Assembly: GCA_022562895.1 (NCBI GenBank)
Contig: JADFOK010000018.1
Coordinates: 1 to 52,821, forward strand
Origin: Bacteroidota bacterium
Lineage (GTDB): Bacteria; Bacteroidota; Bacteroidia; Flavobacteriales; Flavobacteriaceae
Length of the DNA stretch: 52,821 bases
Direction of reading: 5' to 3'
The notes beneath the pieces were generated by a model, which was given only the letters and a program-made list of their open reading frames with translations, was not told the origin of the DNA and ran no database searches. The translations under genes and the position numbers were made by a program. Numbering within the stretch: the stretch's first letter is position 1; the number at the start of each line of letters is the position of its first letter. Shown here piece by piece: positions 1 to 8,221 of this stretch.

Positions 1-84
1 CTCACCTCTTACCTTTCCGAACAGAGAAGTTAAGCCCGTTTGCGCCGATGGTACTACTACTGGTGGGAGAGTAGGTCACCGCCT
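1..84 (+). rRNA. rrf: 5S ribosomal RNA, 3' part
   Basis: The window opens inside a 5S rRNA gene. The conserved core CCGAACAGAGAAGTTAAGC at about 17-35 and the 3' half GGTGGGAGAGTAGGTC at about 62-77 are typical of Bacteroidota 5S rRNA. The 5' part of the gene lies before position 1. The exact 3' end near 84-86 is estimated from where the pairing partner of the 5' end should stop. It is followed directly by a strong terminator, so this is the end of an rRNA operon. Confidence 0.93.
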
Positions 85-90
85 TCTTTT

Positions 91-123
91 AAGACCTCAA
101 GATTATTCTTGAGGTCTTTTTTT
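91..123 (+). terminator. rRNA operon terminator
   Basis: A perfect 12-bp stem (91-102 paired with 107-118) encloses a TTAT loop and runs into a T tract ending at 123. It lies directly behind the 5S rRNA gene and is a textbook intrinsic terminator. Confidence 0.92.
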
Positions 124-164
124 ATGCAATAAATATGATATGCAACAGTGATAAAAGCGACATC

Positions 165-194
165 CTTTTTATGCCAGAAGGATTGCATAAAAAG
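165..194. repeat. Inverted repeat downstream of the rRNA operon
   Basis: Perfect 10-bp arms CTTTTTATGC (165-174) and GCATAAAAAG (185-194) enclose a 10-base loop. There is no T tract on either side, so it is not a clear terminator. It sits between the rRNA terminator and the end of the ZIP gene that converges on it. Confidence 0.6.
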
Positions 195-212
195 ATATAG
201 CGGATAGCACGG

Positions 213-235
213 TCTCCCAAACTGAATTTGGGAGA
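213..235 (-). terminator. Hairpin after the ZIP gene, possible terminator
   Basis: A 9-bp perfect stem (213-221 with 227-235) has a five-base loop and lies 17 bp past the stop codon of the ZIP gene on the minus strand. It could end the methyltransferase-ZIP transcript, but the minus-strand sequence after it has no T run. The role is therefore uncertain. Confidence 0.4.
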
Positions 236-251
236 GTTGCTCAAATAAGAA

Positions 252-920
252 CTAAAGAAAATATGCTAGAATGATCGCAGTAACGACAGCACTCATTTTT
301 GATAGGTCGAATTTGTGATCCTTAGAACTCTCAAACAAAATCGTAGTAGATACATGAAGAAAAATACCTATGCTTACAGCCGTTAATTGTGTTTTATACA
401 CTTGTATAAACTCGTAATTAATAGAAATCCAGCTACCTAAAGGTGTCATTATCGAGAATAAAAATAAAAAAACGAGAGTTGTTCTCATTTTGTAATTAGC
501 ATTTATAAAGAAAAGTGATAAAATTACTGCTATAGGAATTTTATGCACGATAATTCCTATCAATAAATTGTTGTCTTCAGATATAGGGAACCCTTCCAAT
601 AAAGAATGAATACTTAGACTAAAAAATAATAACCAGGGGAAAACAAGTTTTTGTGAAGGTAAATGTACATGTCCATGTTCAGCACCTTTTGAGAAAAATT
701 CCAAGAATATCTGCAAAAGAATTCCCGACATAATATATACACCAATATTATTAGATGTTGTTTCAAAGACTTCTGGTAATAAATTAAAAAGGGTAATTGA
801 TAATAGAAATGCACCACTGAATGCCAAAAAAACTGACATTAGTTTTATTTTTTTTGTTTTAACTAACAAGGCAATCAGGTATCCTACTGCAACAGCAAGA
901 AAGAGTAATATATATTTCAT
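252..920 (-). CDS. ZIP family metal transporter
   Basis: A 222-residue inner-membrane protein with about seven or eight hydrophobic segments. Transmembrane segment 4 carries HSLLEGFPI and segment 5 carries HKIPIAVIL. These are the paired His/Glu metal-site motifs of the ZIP (Zrt/Irt-like) family, which moves Zn2+ or other divalent metals into the cytoplasm. A short His-rich loop (EHGHVHLP) precedes segment 4, as is usual for the family. I chose the ATG at 918-920; a TTG one codon upstream is possible. That ATG shares its first base with the TGA of the upstream methyltransferase (TGATG), so the two are translationally coupled. The metal specificity cannot be read from the sequence. Confidence 0.88.
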   Translation of the reverse strand: MKYILLFLAVAVGYLIALLVKTKKIKLMSVFLAFSGAFLLSITLFNLLPEVFETTSNNIGVYIMSGILLQIFLEFFSKGAEHGHVHLPSQKLVFPWLLFFSLSIHSLLEGFPISEDNNLLIGIIVHKIPIAVILSLFFINANYKMRTTLVFLFLFSIMTPLGSWISINYEFIQVYKTQLTAVSIGIFLHVSTTILFESSKDHKFDLSKMSAVVTAIILAYFL

Positions 921-1657
921 CAATTAAATATTAATATTAATCTTTTCGATGTTTCTTCTTTAAAAGTATTTAGCTGGTAATCGCCAAAACAATGTTGCAA
1001 CTTTATAGTTGCCTCTTTAAAATAAGATTTAAAATCTGAGATTGTAAGTGCTCTCACTCGTTCGGTATAAAAATGTTCTTGATTATTGTTCTCAAATCGA
1101 ATGTTTTTAATAATATAATCATTATCAATATACCTTTCTATATGAAATGTAATGCCATCAATTATTTTTGATTCGTTTCGAACAATATGGTTTTTTAAAT
1201 ATTCTGAATTTAAAAAATCTATTACCCCAAATCCCTTTAATTTTAATTCGGTTTTAATTGATTTGATCGTTCGAAGATTGTCTTCTTCTTCATCAAAATA
1301 ACCAAAACTTGTAAACAGATTAAAGACAGCATCAAATTTTTTTGGATAGGGAAGACGCATATCATGTTCTTCAAAATGTAAACCTGAGTTTTCAAATTGT
1401 TTTGCATATGCAATACTTTCTGGTGACAAATCAACTCCGGTTACCTGATACCCAATTTTATTAAGATACTGGGCATGGCGTCCCTTTCCGCAGGCTAAAT
1501 CAAGTATTTCTGAATTTTTAGGAAGTTTAAGGAATGAAGTTAGGATATCCATAAATTTTCCTGCTTCGGAATAATCTCGATCTTTATATAGAATATGGTA
1601 ATAAGGAGTGTCGAACCAAGAGGTGTACCAATTTTCATGATCTTTTTGCATGGACAA
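920..1657 (-). CDS. Class I SAM-dependent methyltransferase
   Basis: A 245-residue soluble protein. Motif I of the Rossmann-like AdoMet site is clear at about residues 50-60 (ILDLACGKGRHA), followed by an acidic residue after the next strand (VTGVDLS) that would bind the ribose. The fold matches the Methyltransf_25/UbiE-like group, whose members methylate small molecules, so the substrate cannot be assigned. It is the first gene of a two-gene operon with the ZIP transporter. It diverges from the THUMP methyltransferase, with only 51 bp between the two starts. Confidence 0.82.
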   Translation of the reverse strand: MSMQKDHENWYTSWFDTPYYHILYKDRDYSEAGKFMDILTSFLKLPKNSEILDLACGKGRHAQYLNKIGYQVTGVDLSPESIAYAKQFENSGLHFEEHDMRLPYPKKFDAVFNLFTSFGYFDEEEDNLRTIKSIKTELKLKGFGVIDFLNSEYLKNHIVRNESKIIDGITFHIERYIDNDYIIKNIRFENNNQEHFYTERVRALTISDFKSYFKEATIKLQHCFGDYQLNTFKEETSKRLILIFN

Positions 1658-1661
1658 GAAT

Positions 1662-1688
1662 TTGCGCTACTAAAATACTGTATTTTTG
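1662..1688 (+). promoter_or_regulatory. Flavobacterial-type promoter for the THUMP methyltransferase
   Basis: A TTG at 1662-1664 is followed after 16 bases by TATTTTTG (1681-1688). This fits the -33 TTG and -7 TAnnTTTG elements known for the main sigma factor of Flavobacterium. Transcription would start near 1694, about 15 bases before the ATG at 1709. Confidence 0.5.
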
Positions 1689-1708
1689 TCATTACGAATA
1701 AATTGTAG

Positions 1709-2884
1709 ATGGAAAAAAATTTTAAAATGGTTGCAAAGACCTTGTACGGTCTTGAAGAGATATTAGCCAAAGAATTAAGACAATTAGGTGCTTCCGAAGT
1801 AGTAATAGGTACTCGTAATGTATCTTTTATGGGAGATACCGGATTTATGTACAAGGCTAATTTATGTTGTCGCACTGCAATTAAAATTTTAAAGCCCATC
1901 ACAGTTTTTAATGTTTTTACAGAAGATGATTTATATAAAAGAGTTTACAATATTCCTTGGGAGGAATATATGAATACAAAAGGGAGCCTTGCCGTAGATG
2001 CTACTGTTTTTTCAAAACAATTCACCCATTCCAAATATATATCCCTAAAAACAAAAGATGCGATAGTAGATCGATTTCGGGATAAGGAAGGAACTCGCCC
2101 CAATGTGGATCTAGATCATCCTACTTTGAGAATAAACATTCATATAGATCGGAATATTTGTACCGTTTCATTGGATAGTTCAGGACAATCATTACACAAG
2201 CGTGGGTATAAAGTGGCTAATACTATAGCACCTATCAATGAAGTATTGGCAGCGGGAATGATCATGCTTTCTGAATGGAACGGGCAATGTGATTTTTTGG
2301 ACCCTATGTGTGGCGGGGGAACTATTTTAATTGAAGCTGCTATGATTGCCTGCAATATTCCACCAAATTTGAATCGACGAGAATTTGGTTTTGAAAATTG
2401 GATTGATTTTGATTTTGATTTATATAAATTAATTGAAGATTCAGCCTTAAAAAAAATACGTGATTTTAATTTTAAGATATTTGGTTATGATATAGATGCG
2501 TTTGTTCTTAGTAAAGCAAAAGAGAATATTAAGAGCGCAAATCTTCAAGAATTTATTTCAGTAAGAAAGCAAAACTTTTTTGAAAGTAAAAAAGAAACAG
2601 AAAAACCAATGTACCTGGTTTTTAATCCACCCTATGATGAACGATTGCAAGTAGATACTGAAGTATTGTATTCTTCAATTGGAACTGCGTTAAAACATAA
2701 TTATCCCGGAACTCAAGCATGGATGATTACTTCTAATATGGAAGCTTTAAAACATGTGGGTTTGCGTCCTTCCAGAAGGATTAAACTTTACAATGGTAAA
2801 CTTGAAAGTAAGTTTGTGAAGTATGAGATGTATGAGGGAAGTCGAAAAGCAAAAAAACAACAAAAAATTACTTCTTATAAATAG
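1709..2884 (+). CDS. THUMP-domain RNA (guanine-N2) methyltransferase, RlmL N-terminal-like
   Basis: A 391-residue protein with an N-terminal ferredoxin-like/THUMP region (about 1-155, beginning with the GLEEILAKEL signature) followed by an UPF0020-type methyltransferase domain. The domain carries an AdoMet loop (FLDPMCGGGTILIEAA, about 195-210) and the catalytic NPPY motif (VFNPPYDERL, about 308-317). This is the architecture of the 23S rRNA m2G2445 methyltransferase half of RlmL and of Bacillus YpsC. The C-terminal RlmK half of enterobacterial RlmL is absent, as is usual outside Gammaproteobacteria. The basic C-terminus (RKAKKQQK) would suit RNA binding. Its 3' end overlaps the convergent DUF6048-like gene by 17 bp. 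Confidence 0.85.
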   Translation: MEKNFKMVAKTLYGLEEILAKELRQLGASEVVIGTRNVSFMGDTGFMYKANLCCRTAIKILKPITVFNVFTEDDLYKRVYNIPWEEYMNTKGSLAVDATVFSKQFTHSKYISLKTKDAIVDRFRDKEGTRPNVDLDHPTLRINIHIDRNICTVSLDSSGQSLHKRGYKVANTIAPINEVLAAGMIMLSEWNGQCDFLDPMCGGGTILIEAAMIACNIPPNLNRREFGFENWIDFDFDLYKLIEDSALKKIRDFNFKIFGYDIDAFVLSKAKENIKSANLQEFISVRKQNFFESKKETEKPMYLVFNPPYDERLQVDTEVLYSSIGTALKHNYPGTQAWMITSNMEALKHVGLRPSRRIKLYNGKLESKFVKYEMYEGSRKAKKQQKITSYK

Positions 2885-3575
2885 GAATTAAATAAGAAAT
2901 AGTATATCCATAACCTGCACCAAACTCACTAAAATCATAAGTTCTGTTAAATCCCGGGATAAAGAGATTATCAAAATTTTCAGGTTTATCATCTGAAATT
3001 TTTCTTTTTAATTGAAGGTTTATTGATAGGTATAAATTATTGAAAATTTCAGTTTTCACACCTACAATTAACTCAACCCAGTGGGCAGTTAGCCCACTAA
3101 ATTCTTGTGAATCCTCAATAAAAGTAGTTGGAAAAGTTGAGTTAGTTGTATAAATGTCATACCCTAAAAGTTCTTGTTTAAAAGTAGAGAAACCATACCT
3201 AAGACCTGTAAAGATTGCATTGTTCATGCCTAACCAATTATTATAGGCATTAAAATCGAATCCAACTTTTATATAGCTTCCGGTAGTTGTAGATTGTAAA
3301 TTACTTTCAAAACGATCTTTTTTTTCGTTTCCTATTTCAGCAGCAATGTAAAATCTTTTCGAAATTCTAAAATCTCCGATGATTTCAAACCCTGTATAGT
3401 CACTTTCTAATAAAGATCGTATAGGTTTAGAAAGATCTGCACCTATACGTAAACCGTATTTATTGATTTTCAAAACGGTGTCATTTGTCGTTAAACTTTC
3501 CTCTTGCGCTGTTATTGAAAACGTTGCAGCAAAAAATATACTAATGAAAAATAGTAATATGTGCTTGGTTTTCAT
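2868..3575 (-). CDS. Exported beta-barrel-like protein, DUF6048-like
   Basis: A 235-residue protein. I start it at the ATG at 3573-3575 because a clean signal peptide begins there (MKTKHILLFFISIFFAA, cleavage after SITAQ). An upstream ATG would add 36 residues that only shadow the preceding gene. The mature part alternates short beta strands ending in aromatic residues, as in outer-membrane barrels (GLRIGADLSKPI, YIAAEIGNEKK, SYIKVGFDFNAY), and ends in YLIPIYKK. It resembles the Bacteroidota family DUF6048, which I recall next to a DUF6452 lipoprotein and rlmD, as here. The start lies inside the end of the upstream gene (35-bp overlap). The function is unknown. Confidence 0.68.
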   Translation of the reverse strand: MKTKHILLFFISIFFAATFSITAQEESLTTNDTVLKINKYGLRIGADLSKPIRSLLESDYTGFEIIGDFRISKRFYIAAEIGNEKKDRFESNLQSTTTGSYIKVGFDFNAYNNWLGMNNAIFTGLRYGFSTFKQELLGYDIYTTNSTFPTTFIEDSQEFSGLTAHWVELIVGVKTEIFNNLYLSINLQLKRKISDDKPENFDNLFIPGFNRTYDFSEFGAGYGYTISYLIPIYKK

Positions 3576-4032
3576 TTTCGATAATGGTTGATAATATTTC
3601 AATATTTTGTATCCAGTTAGTGTTGTTTTCAGGATCAACTTCAACAGAAAGCTGATTGTAAATTGTTTTGAATGCGCATGCACGGTTTACATATAAATTT
3701 TCCCTCAGGTAATTAAAAGTTACGGTATCGGAATTTCCGGGAGTTTTTTCGATATCATTTTCAATAAAATAAAACTTTGTACTATCTAAGTTGGTTTTTA
3801 AAGGTATAGATATCGAATCGGTAGTAATTGATTTAATGACTTCCACAACTGTTTCATCGGTTGTAAGAATCGTGAGATTAGAAACAGATTTATCTTGTTG
3901 AGGAAAGTTAATGTTTTTAAAAGTGATAATAAGTAAGGGAGTTGTATCAATACCTTCGGGACAGATATCGTCACGGGTACAACTGTCTACTGTTACAATG
4001 ATAAGAAGTAATAATAAATATTTTTTTAACAT
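3541..4032 (-). CDS. Small lipoprotein, DUF6452-like
   Basis: A 163-residue protein starting at the ATG at 4030-4032. A short lysine-led hydrophobic signal leads to a Cys near residue 18 (TVDSCTRDD), consistent with a Bacteroidota lipoprotein. Beta strands with CPEGIDTTPLLIITFKN near the start recall the DUF6452 family. The gene lies 31 bp downstream of rlmD, and its 3' end overlaps the next gene by 35 bp. The three genes are therefore probably one transcript and the two small envelope proteins may act together. The biochemical role is unknown. Confidence 0.66.
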   Translation of the reverse strand: MLKKYLLLLLIIVTVDSCTRDDICPEGIDTTPLLIITFKNINFPQQDKSVSNLTILTTDETVVEVIKSITTDSISIPLKTNLDSTKFYFIENDIEKTPGNSDTVTFNYLRENLYVNRACAFKTIYNQLSVEVDPENNTNWIQNIEILSTIIENENQAHITIFH

Positions 4033-4063
4033 AAATAAAGTCGACAACTATATTGAAATTAAA

Positions 4064-5473
4064 TTATCTTTTTTCCAAAAGTACAACATTTTCTATGTGA
4101 TGTGTTTGTGGGAACATATCCACAGCCTGCACTTTTGTTACTTTGTATAGAGAATCTAATAAAGACAAGTCTCTTGCTTGAGTAGCGCTGTTACAACTTA
4201 TATAAACAATTTTTTCAGCTGAAATATTCAATAACTGTGTTACTACATCTTTATGCATTCCGTCACGAGGGGGGTCTGTAATTATCACATTGGGGGCACC
4301 GTGTTTATCGATAAAAGATTGATTTAAAACCTTTTTCATATCACCCGTATAAAACTCAACGTTATCTATATTGTTTAATTTTGCATTTTCCATTGCTGCC
4401 TCAATTGCTTCTGGAATGGCTTCAATGCCTATAACTTTTTTGACATATTTTGAAATAAACTGTGCAATAGTTCCTGTTCCTGTATATAAATCGTATACCA
4501 AATCGTTACTTGTTAATCCGGCAAAATATCTAGTTACTTTATATAATTCGTAAGCTTGTTGGGAATTGGTTTGATAAAATGATTTCGCATTTATTTTAAA
4601 TCGAAGCCCTTCCATTTCTTCAAATATATGGTCCTTTCCGTAGTAGCATACTACGTCTTGGTCATAAATAGTATCATTACCTTTAGAATTAACAACGTAT
4701 AAAAGGGAAGTAATTTTTGGAAATTCAAGTGCTATGGCATCAAGAAGAAGCGATATTTTTTCTTGATCTTCATAAAAAAACTGAAGCAAGACCATAACAT
4801 CACCCGTACTTGTAATACGAATCATTAATGTACGAAGGAACCCTTCCTGTTTGCGATTGTTGTAAAATGTAAGGTTTAGTGCTTCTGCTTTTTGTTTAAT
4901 AAAGTTTCTAATGGCATTACTAGGGTTACGTTGTAAATGGCATTCATCTATATCTAAAATTTTATCCCACATGCCAGGAATATGAAATCCAAGTGCGTTT
5001 CGGTTTTTAATAATTTCATCGCTTTGTATTTGCTCAAATGTTAACCACTTGTTATCACTAAAAGAAAACTCCATTTTGTTACGATAATAGTATTGCTCTT
5101 CAGAACCTATAATAGGAAGGGATTCTGGGAGCTCAATTTTTCCCAATCGAGTTAAATTGTTATCTACTTCTTTTTGTTTATAATAAAGTTGATGTTCATA
5201 GGACATATGCTGCCATTTACAACCGCCACAAGTTCCAAAATACAGACATTTGGGTTCAACACGTTTATCGGAATACTTTAAAATAGAAATTGCTTTACCT
5301 TCATAATAGTTTTTCCTTTTTTTAAAGGTATGTACTGTTACGACATCACCAGGTACTGCATTACTGATAAATATAACCCTACCATCTGGTGCAATTGCAA
5401 CAGCTTTACCTTTTGCTCCTGCATCGATGACTTCTATGTTTTCAAAAATCAATCTTTTGTTATGTCTTGCCAT
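4064..5473 (-). CDS. rlmD: 23S rRNA (uracil-5-)-methyltransferase RlmD
   Basis: A 469-residue enzyme of the RlmD/RumA/TrmA family, which makes m5U (U1939 in E. coli numbering) in 23S rRNA using AdoMet. An N-terminal TRAM RNA-binding domain (about 8-65) is followed by the 4Fe-4S cysteines (CLYFGTCGGC, about 77-86). The AdoMet site (VYDLYTGTGTIAQF) is near 325-340. The catalytic pair sits in TDPPRDGMH and in VYISCNSAT near the C-terminus, where the Cys is the nucleophile. All key residues are present and the length is normal. It leads the rlmD-DUF6452-DUF6048 cluster. Confidence 0.92.
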   Translation of the reverse strand: MARHNKRLIFENIEVIDAGAKGKAVAIAPDGRVIFISNAVPGDVVTVHTFKKRKNYYEGKAISILKYSDKRVEPKCLYFGTCGGCKWQHMSYEHQLYYKQKEVDNNLTRLGKIELPESLPIIGSEEQYYYRNKMEFSFSDNKWLTFEQIQSDEIIKNRNALGFHIPGMWDKILDIDECHLQRNPSNAIRNFIKQKAEALNLTFYNNRKQEGFLRTLMIRITSTGDVMVLLQFFYEDQEKISLLLDAIALEFPKITSLLYVVNSKGNDTIYDQDVVCYYGKDHIFEEMEGLRFKINAKSFYQTNSQQAYELYKVTRYFAGLTSNDLVYDLYTGTGTIAQFISKYVKKVIGIEAIPEAIEAAMENAKLNNIDNVEFYTGDMKKVLNQSFIDKHGAPNVIITDPPRDGMHKDVVTQLLNISAEKIVYISCNSATQARDLSLLDSLYKVTKVQAVDMFPQTHHIENVVLLEKR

Positions 5474-5478
5474 AGCAA

Positions 5479-5486
5479 CAAAAATA
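5479..5486 (-). promoter_or_regulatory. -7 element abutting the rlmD start
   Basis: On the minus strand TATTTTTG ends five bases before the rlmD ATG. It matches TAnnTTTG, but no TTG is found at the usual distance upstream. If used, the transcript would be nearly leaderless. Confidence 0.3.
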
Positions 5487-5537
5487 AGAATAGCTTTAAA
5501 ATTCTTTATTAAATATTTAAATTATCTTTAAATAAAA

Positions 5538-5562
5538 TGAACCCTTTTATAAGTATTACGTC
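5538..5562 (+). promoter_or_regulatory. ECF-type promoter of the sigma factor gene
   Basis: TGAACCC (5538-5544) is followed by CGTC at 5559-5562, with 17 bases between GAAC and GTC. This is the GAAC/CGTC pattern typical of ECF sigma promoters. It lies 19 bp before the sigma gene itself, which suggests autoregulation. Confidence 0.5.
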
Positions 5563-5580
5563 TTTACAGTAGATGTTATC

Positions 5581-6132
5581 ATGAAAAAACCAGATAGAAT
5601 ATTAGATTCATGGTTGGTTTTGGAATACCAATCTGGACAAAATAAAGCACTGGCATTATTAGTAAAACGTTGGCATAGTATAATGTGCAAACAAGCTTAT
5701 TGGTATACTAAAGACAAAGATATTGCAAAGGATATAGCGCAGGATAGTTGGAAAATTATCATAAATAAACTATACAGTTTAAAAGACACAAACAAATTTG
5801 GAAGTTGGGCCCTGGCAATAGTTAATAGAAAAGCAATTGATTGGATTAGGAGAAATAAAAGAAAATTTGAAAAATTAAAGGAGTATTATGAAGATGAAAA
5901 AATTTATTCAAATAAGACTATTATAAACATTAATGAAGTACAAAAATTAAAACAAGCCATTTTAATGTTACCTGAAGGACAACAAATTGTTTTAAAATTG
6001 TTTTATACCGAAGAATATTCATTAATAGAAATTTGTGAAATATTAGGGTTATCATTAGGTACAGTAAAGTCAAGATTATTTTATGCGAGAGAAAAATTAA
6101 AAACAATTATAAAAAACAGAAATTATGACTAA
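5581..6132 (+). CDS. ECF-type RNA polymerase sigma factor
   Basis: A 183-residue sigma-70 family protein with only regions 2 and 4. Region 2 spans about 20-90 (ALALLVKRWH, DIAKDIAQDSW, FGSWALAIVNRKAIDWIRR). Region 4 spans about 115-170 (LPEGQQIVLKLFYTEEYSLIEICEILGLSLGTVKSRLF), including the helix-turn-helix. The size is normal for an ECF factor. Its stop overlaps the start of the next gene by 8 bp, which encodes a two-helix membrane protein in the usual anti-sigma position. An ECF-like promoter precedes it. Which genes it controls is not known. Confidence 0.88.
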   Translation: MKKPDRILDSWLVLEYQSGQNKALALLVKRWHSIMCKQAYWYTKDKDIAKDIAQDSWKIIINKLYSLKDTNKFGSWALAIVNRKAIDWIRRNKRKFEKLKEYYEDEKIYSNKTIININEVQKLKQAILMLPEGQQIVLKLFYTEEYSLIEICEILGLSLGTVKSRLFYAREKLKTIIKNRNYD

Positions 6133-6511
6133 AGATTTTGAAAAAATAGACCTGTTAATCAAAGAAGCATTAACAGAAGAAGAACGCAAATTTTATGACA
6201 ATTTAGATGAACAAAACGTATTTCAAATGCTGGGAGATTTGTTCAATGGAAAAAACAAATGGATTATAATATTAATGAACATTGTGAATCTTATAGTTGT
6301 AGGACTACTAATTTATTGTATTGTACAATTTTTTAATACCGATGTAACCAATGAGCTTATAAAATGGTCAGCAGCAGGATTCATTTGTTTAATGACGGTC
6401 TCGATGTTAAAAATGTTTATTTGGATGCAAATGGATAAGAATAGTATAAAAAGAGAATTGAAACGATTGGAATTACAAGTTTCAACATTATCATCTAAAA
6501 TATCTAAATAA
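6125..6511 (+). CDS. Small two-helix membrane protein, possible sigma-factor partner (DUF6768-like)
   Basis: A 128-residue protein: an acidic N-terminal region (1-40, rich in Glu and Asp), two hydrophobic helices at about 46-67 and 78-98, then a basic coiled-coil-like tail with Leu heptads (98-128). It has no zinc-binding anti-sigma motif and resembles the family I recall as DUF6768. Because its ATG lies inside the end of the sigma gene, the two are coupled, and it is a candidate regulator that tethers the sigma factor to the membrane. That role is inferred from position only. Confidence 0.65.
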   Translation: MTKDFEKIDLLIKEALTEEERKFYDNLDEQNVFQMLGDLFNGKNKWIIILMNIVNLIVVGLLIYCIVQFFNTDVTNELIKWSAAGFICLMTVSMLKMFIWMQMDKNSIKRELKRLELQVSTLSSKISK

Positions 6512-6539
6512 TAATTTTTTAAGCCGGCTTATTATTTAG
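6504..6539 (+). terminator. Long inverted repeat at the end of the sigma operon
   Basis: Perfect 11-bp arms CTAAATAATAA (6504-6514) and TTATTATTTAG (6529-6539) flank a segment that contains AAGCCGGCTT, itself a 10-bp palindrome (6521-6530). The repeat overlaps the stop codon. No T run follows it, so it is either a weak terminator or a stabilising or regulatory structure. Confidence 0.35.
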
Positions 6540-6619
6540 TAATTTGCGTTGAGGGATGATTTCTCTCCTCTCATTTTGAGATAGAAGGAATATAATGTTA
6601 CGAATTAAATTTAAATGTT

Positions 6620-7873
6620 ATGGCAGTTTTAGAGCAAACTACATCACAAAAAGCAATCAATTTAGAAAATAAATATGGTGCTCATAATTACCATCCACTT
6701 CCTGTGGTATTAAACAGGGGAGAGGGAGTTTATGTTTGGGATGTTGACGGTAAAAGATATTATGATTTTCTATCGGCATACTCTGCAGTAAATCAGGGGC
6801 ATTGTCATCCAAAAATTGTAAAAGCTTTAAAAAATCAATCAGAAATACTTGCACTTACATCACGTGCTTTTTATAATGATATGTTAGGGAAATATGAAAA
6901 ATTTGCCTGTGAGTATTTTGGATTTGACAAGTTACTACCTATGAATTCAGGAGCAGAGGCTGTTGAAACAGCTATTAAGCTTTGTAGAAGGTGGGGATAT
7001 GAAAAAAAGGGAATCGTTGAGAATAAAGCCGATATTATAGTTTGTAAAAATAATTTCCATGGAAGAACTACAACCATAATTTCGTTTTCAAATGATCCCA
7101 TAGCACGTAAGAACTTTGGTCCCTTTACTGATGGATTCATAAAAATAGAATACGATTCTATTGAAGCTCTTAGGAGTGAATTAGAATCCAATAAAAACGT
7201 AGCTGGATTTTTGGTAGAGCCCATACAAGGTGAAGCAGGAGTCATCGTTCCTTCTGAAGGTTATTTAAAAAGAGCTAAAGCTTTATGTGAAGAGCATAAT
7301 GTATTATTCATCGCTGATGAAATTCAAACAGGAATAGCTCGTACAGGAAAATTATTAGCAGTTCATTATGAAGGAGTTTCACCGGATATTTTAATTTTAG
7401 GAAAGGCCTTAAGTGGTGGAGCCTATCCTATTTCTGCTGTTTTTGCTAACGATGAAATTATGGAAGTTATTCAACCTGGAACCCATGGTTCAACCTTTGG
7501 TGGTAATCCTATAGCTGCAGCAGTAGCCATTGCTTCCTTAGAAGTTGTAAGGGATGAAAACCTTTCTGATAATGCTTATAGGCTAGGTGAAATATTTAGA
7601 AGGGAAATAAACACCTTTATTGAGAACAGTAATCTAGTTTTAAAAATTCGAGGTAAAGGATTATTAAATGCCATAGTTATTAATGATTCTGAAGAAAGTG
7701 AGACTGCCTGGAATATTTGCTTGAAACTTATAGATAATGGATTATTAGCAAAACCAACACATGGTAATATTATACGTTTTGCGCCACCTTTAGTCATAAA
7801 TGAAGAGCAATTATTTGAATGTATTTCAATAATAACAAATACCCTAAGGGAATTTGAAAATTTGACATTGTAA
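6620..7873 (+). CDS. rocD: Ornithine aminotransferase
   Basis: A 417-residue class III PLP aminotransferase that converts ornithine and 2-oxoglutarate to glutamate semialdehyde and glutamate. The N-terminal signature ([23 protein letters not shown]) and the [12 protein letters not shown] motif are those of ornithine transaminase rather than acetylornithine transaminase. The PLP Lys lies in [11 protein letters not shown] (about 255-265), followed by the phosphate-binding TFGGNP. The length matches eukaryotic and Bacillus RocD. It starts at the ATG at 6620 and is followed by a hairpin shared with the convergent gene. Confidence 0.93.
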   Translation: MAVLEQTTSQKAINLENKYGAHNYHPLPVVLNRGEGVYVWDVDGKRYYDFLSAYSAVNQGHCHPKIVKALKNQSEILALTSRAFYNDMLGKYEKFACEYFGFDKLLPMNSGAEAVETAIKLCRRWGYEKKGIVENKADIIVCKNNFHGRTTTIISFSNDPIARKNFGPFTDGFIKIEYDSIEALRSELESNKNVAGFLVEPIQGEAGVIVPSEGYLKRAKALCEEHNVLFIADEIQTGIARTGKLLAVHYEGVSPDILILGKALSGGAYPISAVFANDEIMEVIQPGTHGSTFGGNPIAAAVAIASLEVVRDENLSDNAYRLGEIFRREINTFIENSNLVLKIRGKGLLNAIVINDSEESETAWNICLKLIDNGLLAKPTHGNIIRFAPPLVINEEQLFECISIITNTLREFENLTL

Positions 7874-7889
7874 ATGCTTGTAAATAAAA

Positions 7890-7910
7890 AAAGCGATTAT
7901 AAATCGCTTT
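7890..7910 (-). terminator. Terminator between rocD and the DUF2752 gene
   Basis: An 8-bp stem AAAGCGAT/ATCGCTTT (7890-7897 with 7903-7910) has a five-base loop. On the minus strand it runs into TTTTTTATTTAC, so it mainly ends the type IX cargo-DUF2752 transcript. On the plus strand the following T-rich stretch is weaker but could also serve rocD. Confidence 0.75.
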
Positions 7911-7917
7911 ATGGCTT

Positions 7918-8214
7918 TTAAAGATCTTTTGCCATTTTTATAGTATAACTTATAACAATAATTAAAATGTTTAAAATTATGAGTCCTATTTTAATTTTAG
8001 TATCATAATTAAATCTTACAAATAAATTAAAAATAATAAATCCTACTAGAATAAACAAAGTATAAATAGCAGGATATAATTTAAAAGCTTCTATAAAATC
8101 GCCTTTAAAAAGTAAGGCTGTAGCACGTTGAATACCACAGCCTAAACATTCTACACCAAAGATTTTTTTATATACACACGGTATTAAATAATCTTCAGAT
8201 CCTTTTAAAAACAT
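7918..8214 (-). CDS. DUF2752 membrane protein
   Basis: A 98-residue protein with the DUF2752 hallmark CLGCGIQRA near residues 23-31 (CxxCGxxR type). It is followed by a hydrophobic helix at about 45-65 and another at about 73-92. The family is a widespread small membrane protein of unknown function in Bacteroidota and Actinobacteria. It begins 7 bp after the type IX cargo gene and is probably cotranscribed with it. The length is normal for the family. Confidence 0.82.
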   Translation of the reverse strand: MFLKGSEDYLIPCVYKKIFGVECLGCGIQRATALLFKGDFIEAFKLYPAIYTLFILVGFIIFNLFVRFNYDTKIKIGLIILNILIIVISYTIKMAKDL

Positions 8215-8221
8215 AAAAGGA

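Noticed and set aside
205..245. tRNA-like sequence after the 5S rRNA gene
   Set aside because: The hairpin at 213-235 was tested as an anticodon arm, but no acceptor stem, D arm or T arm with TTCGA-type loop is found around it.
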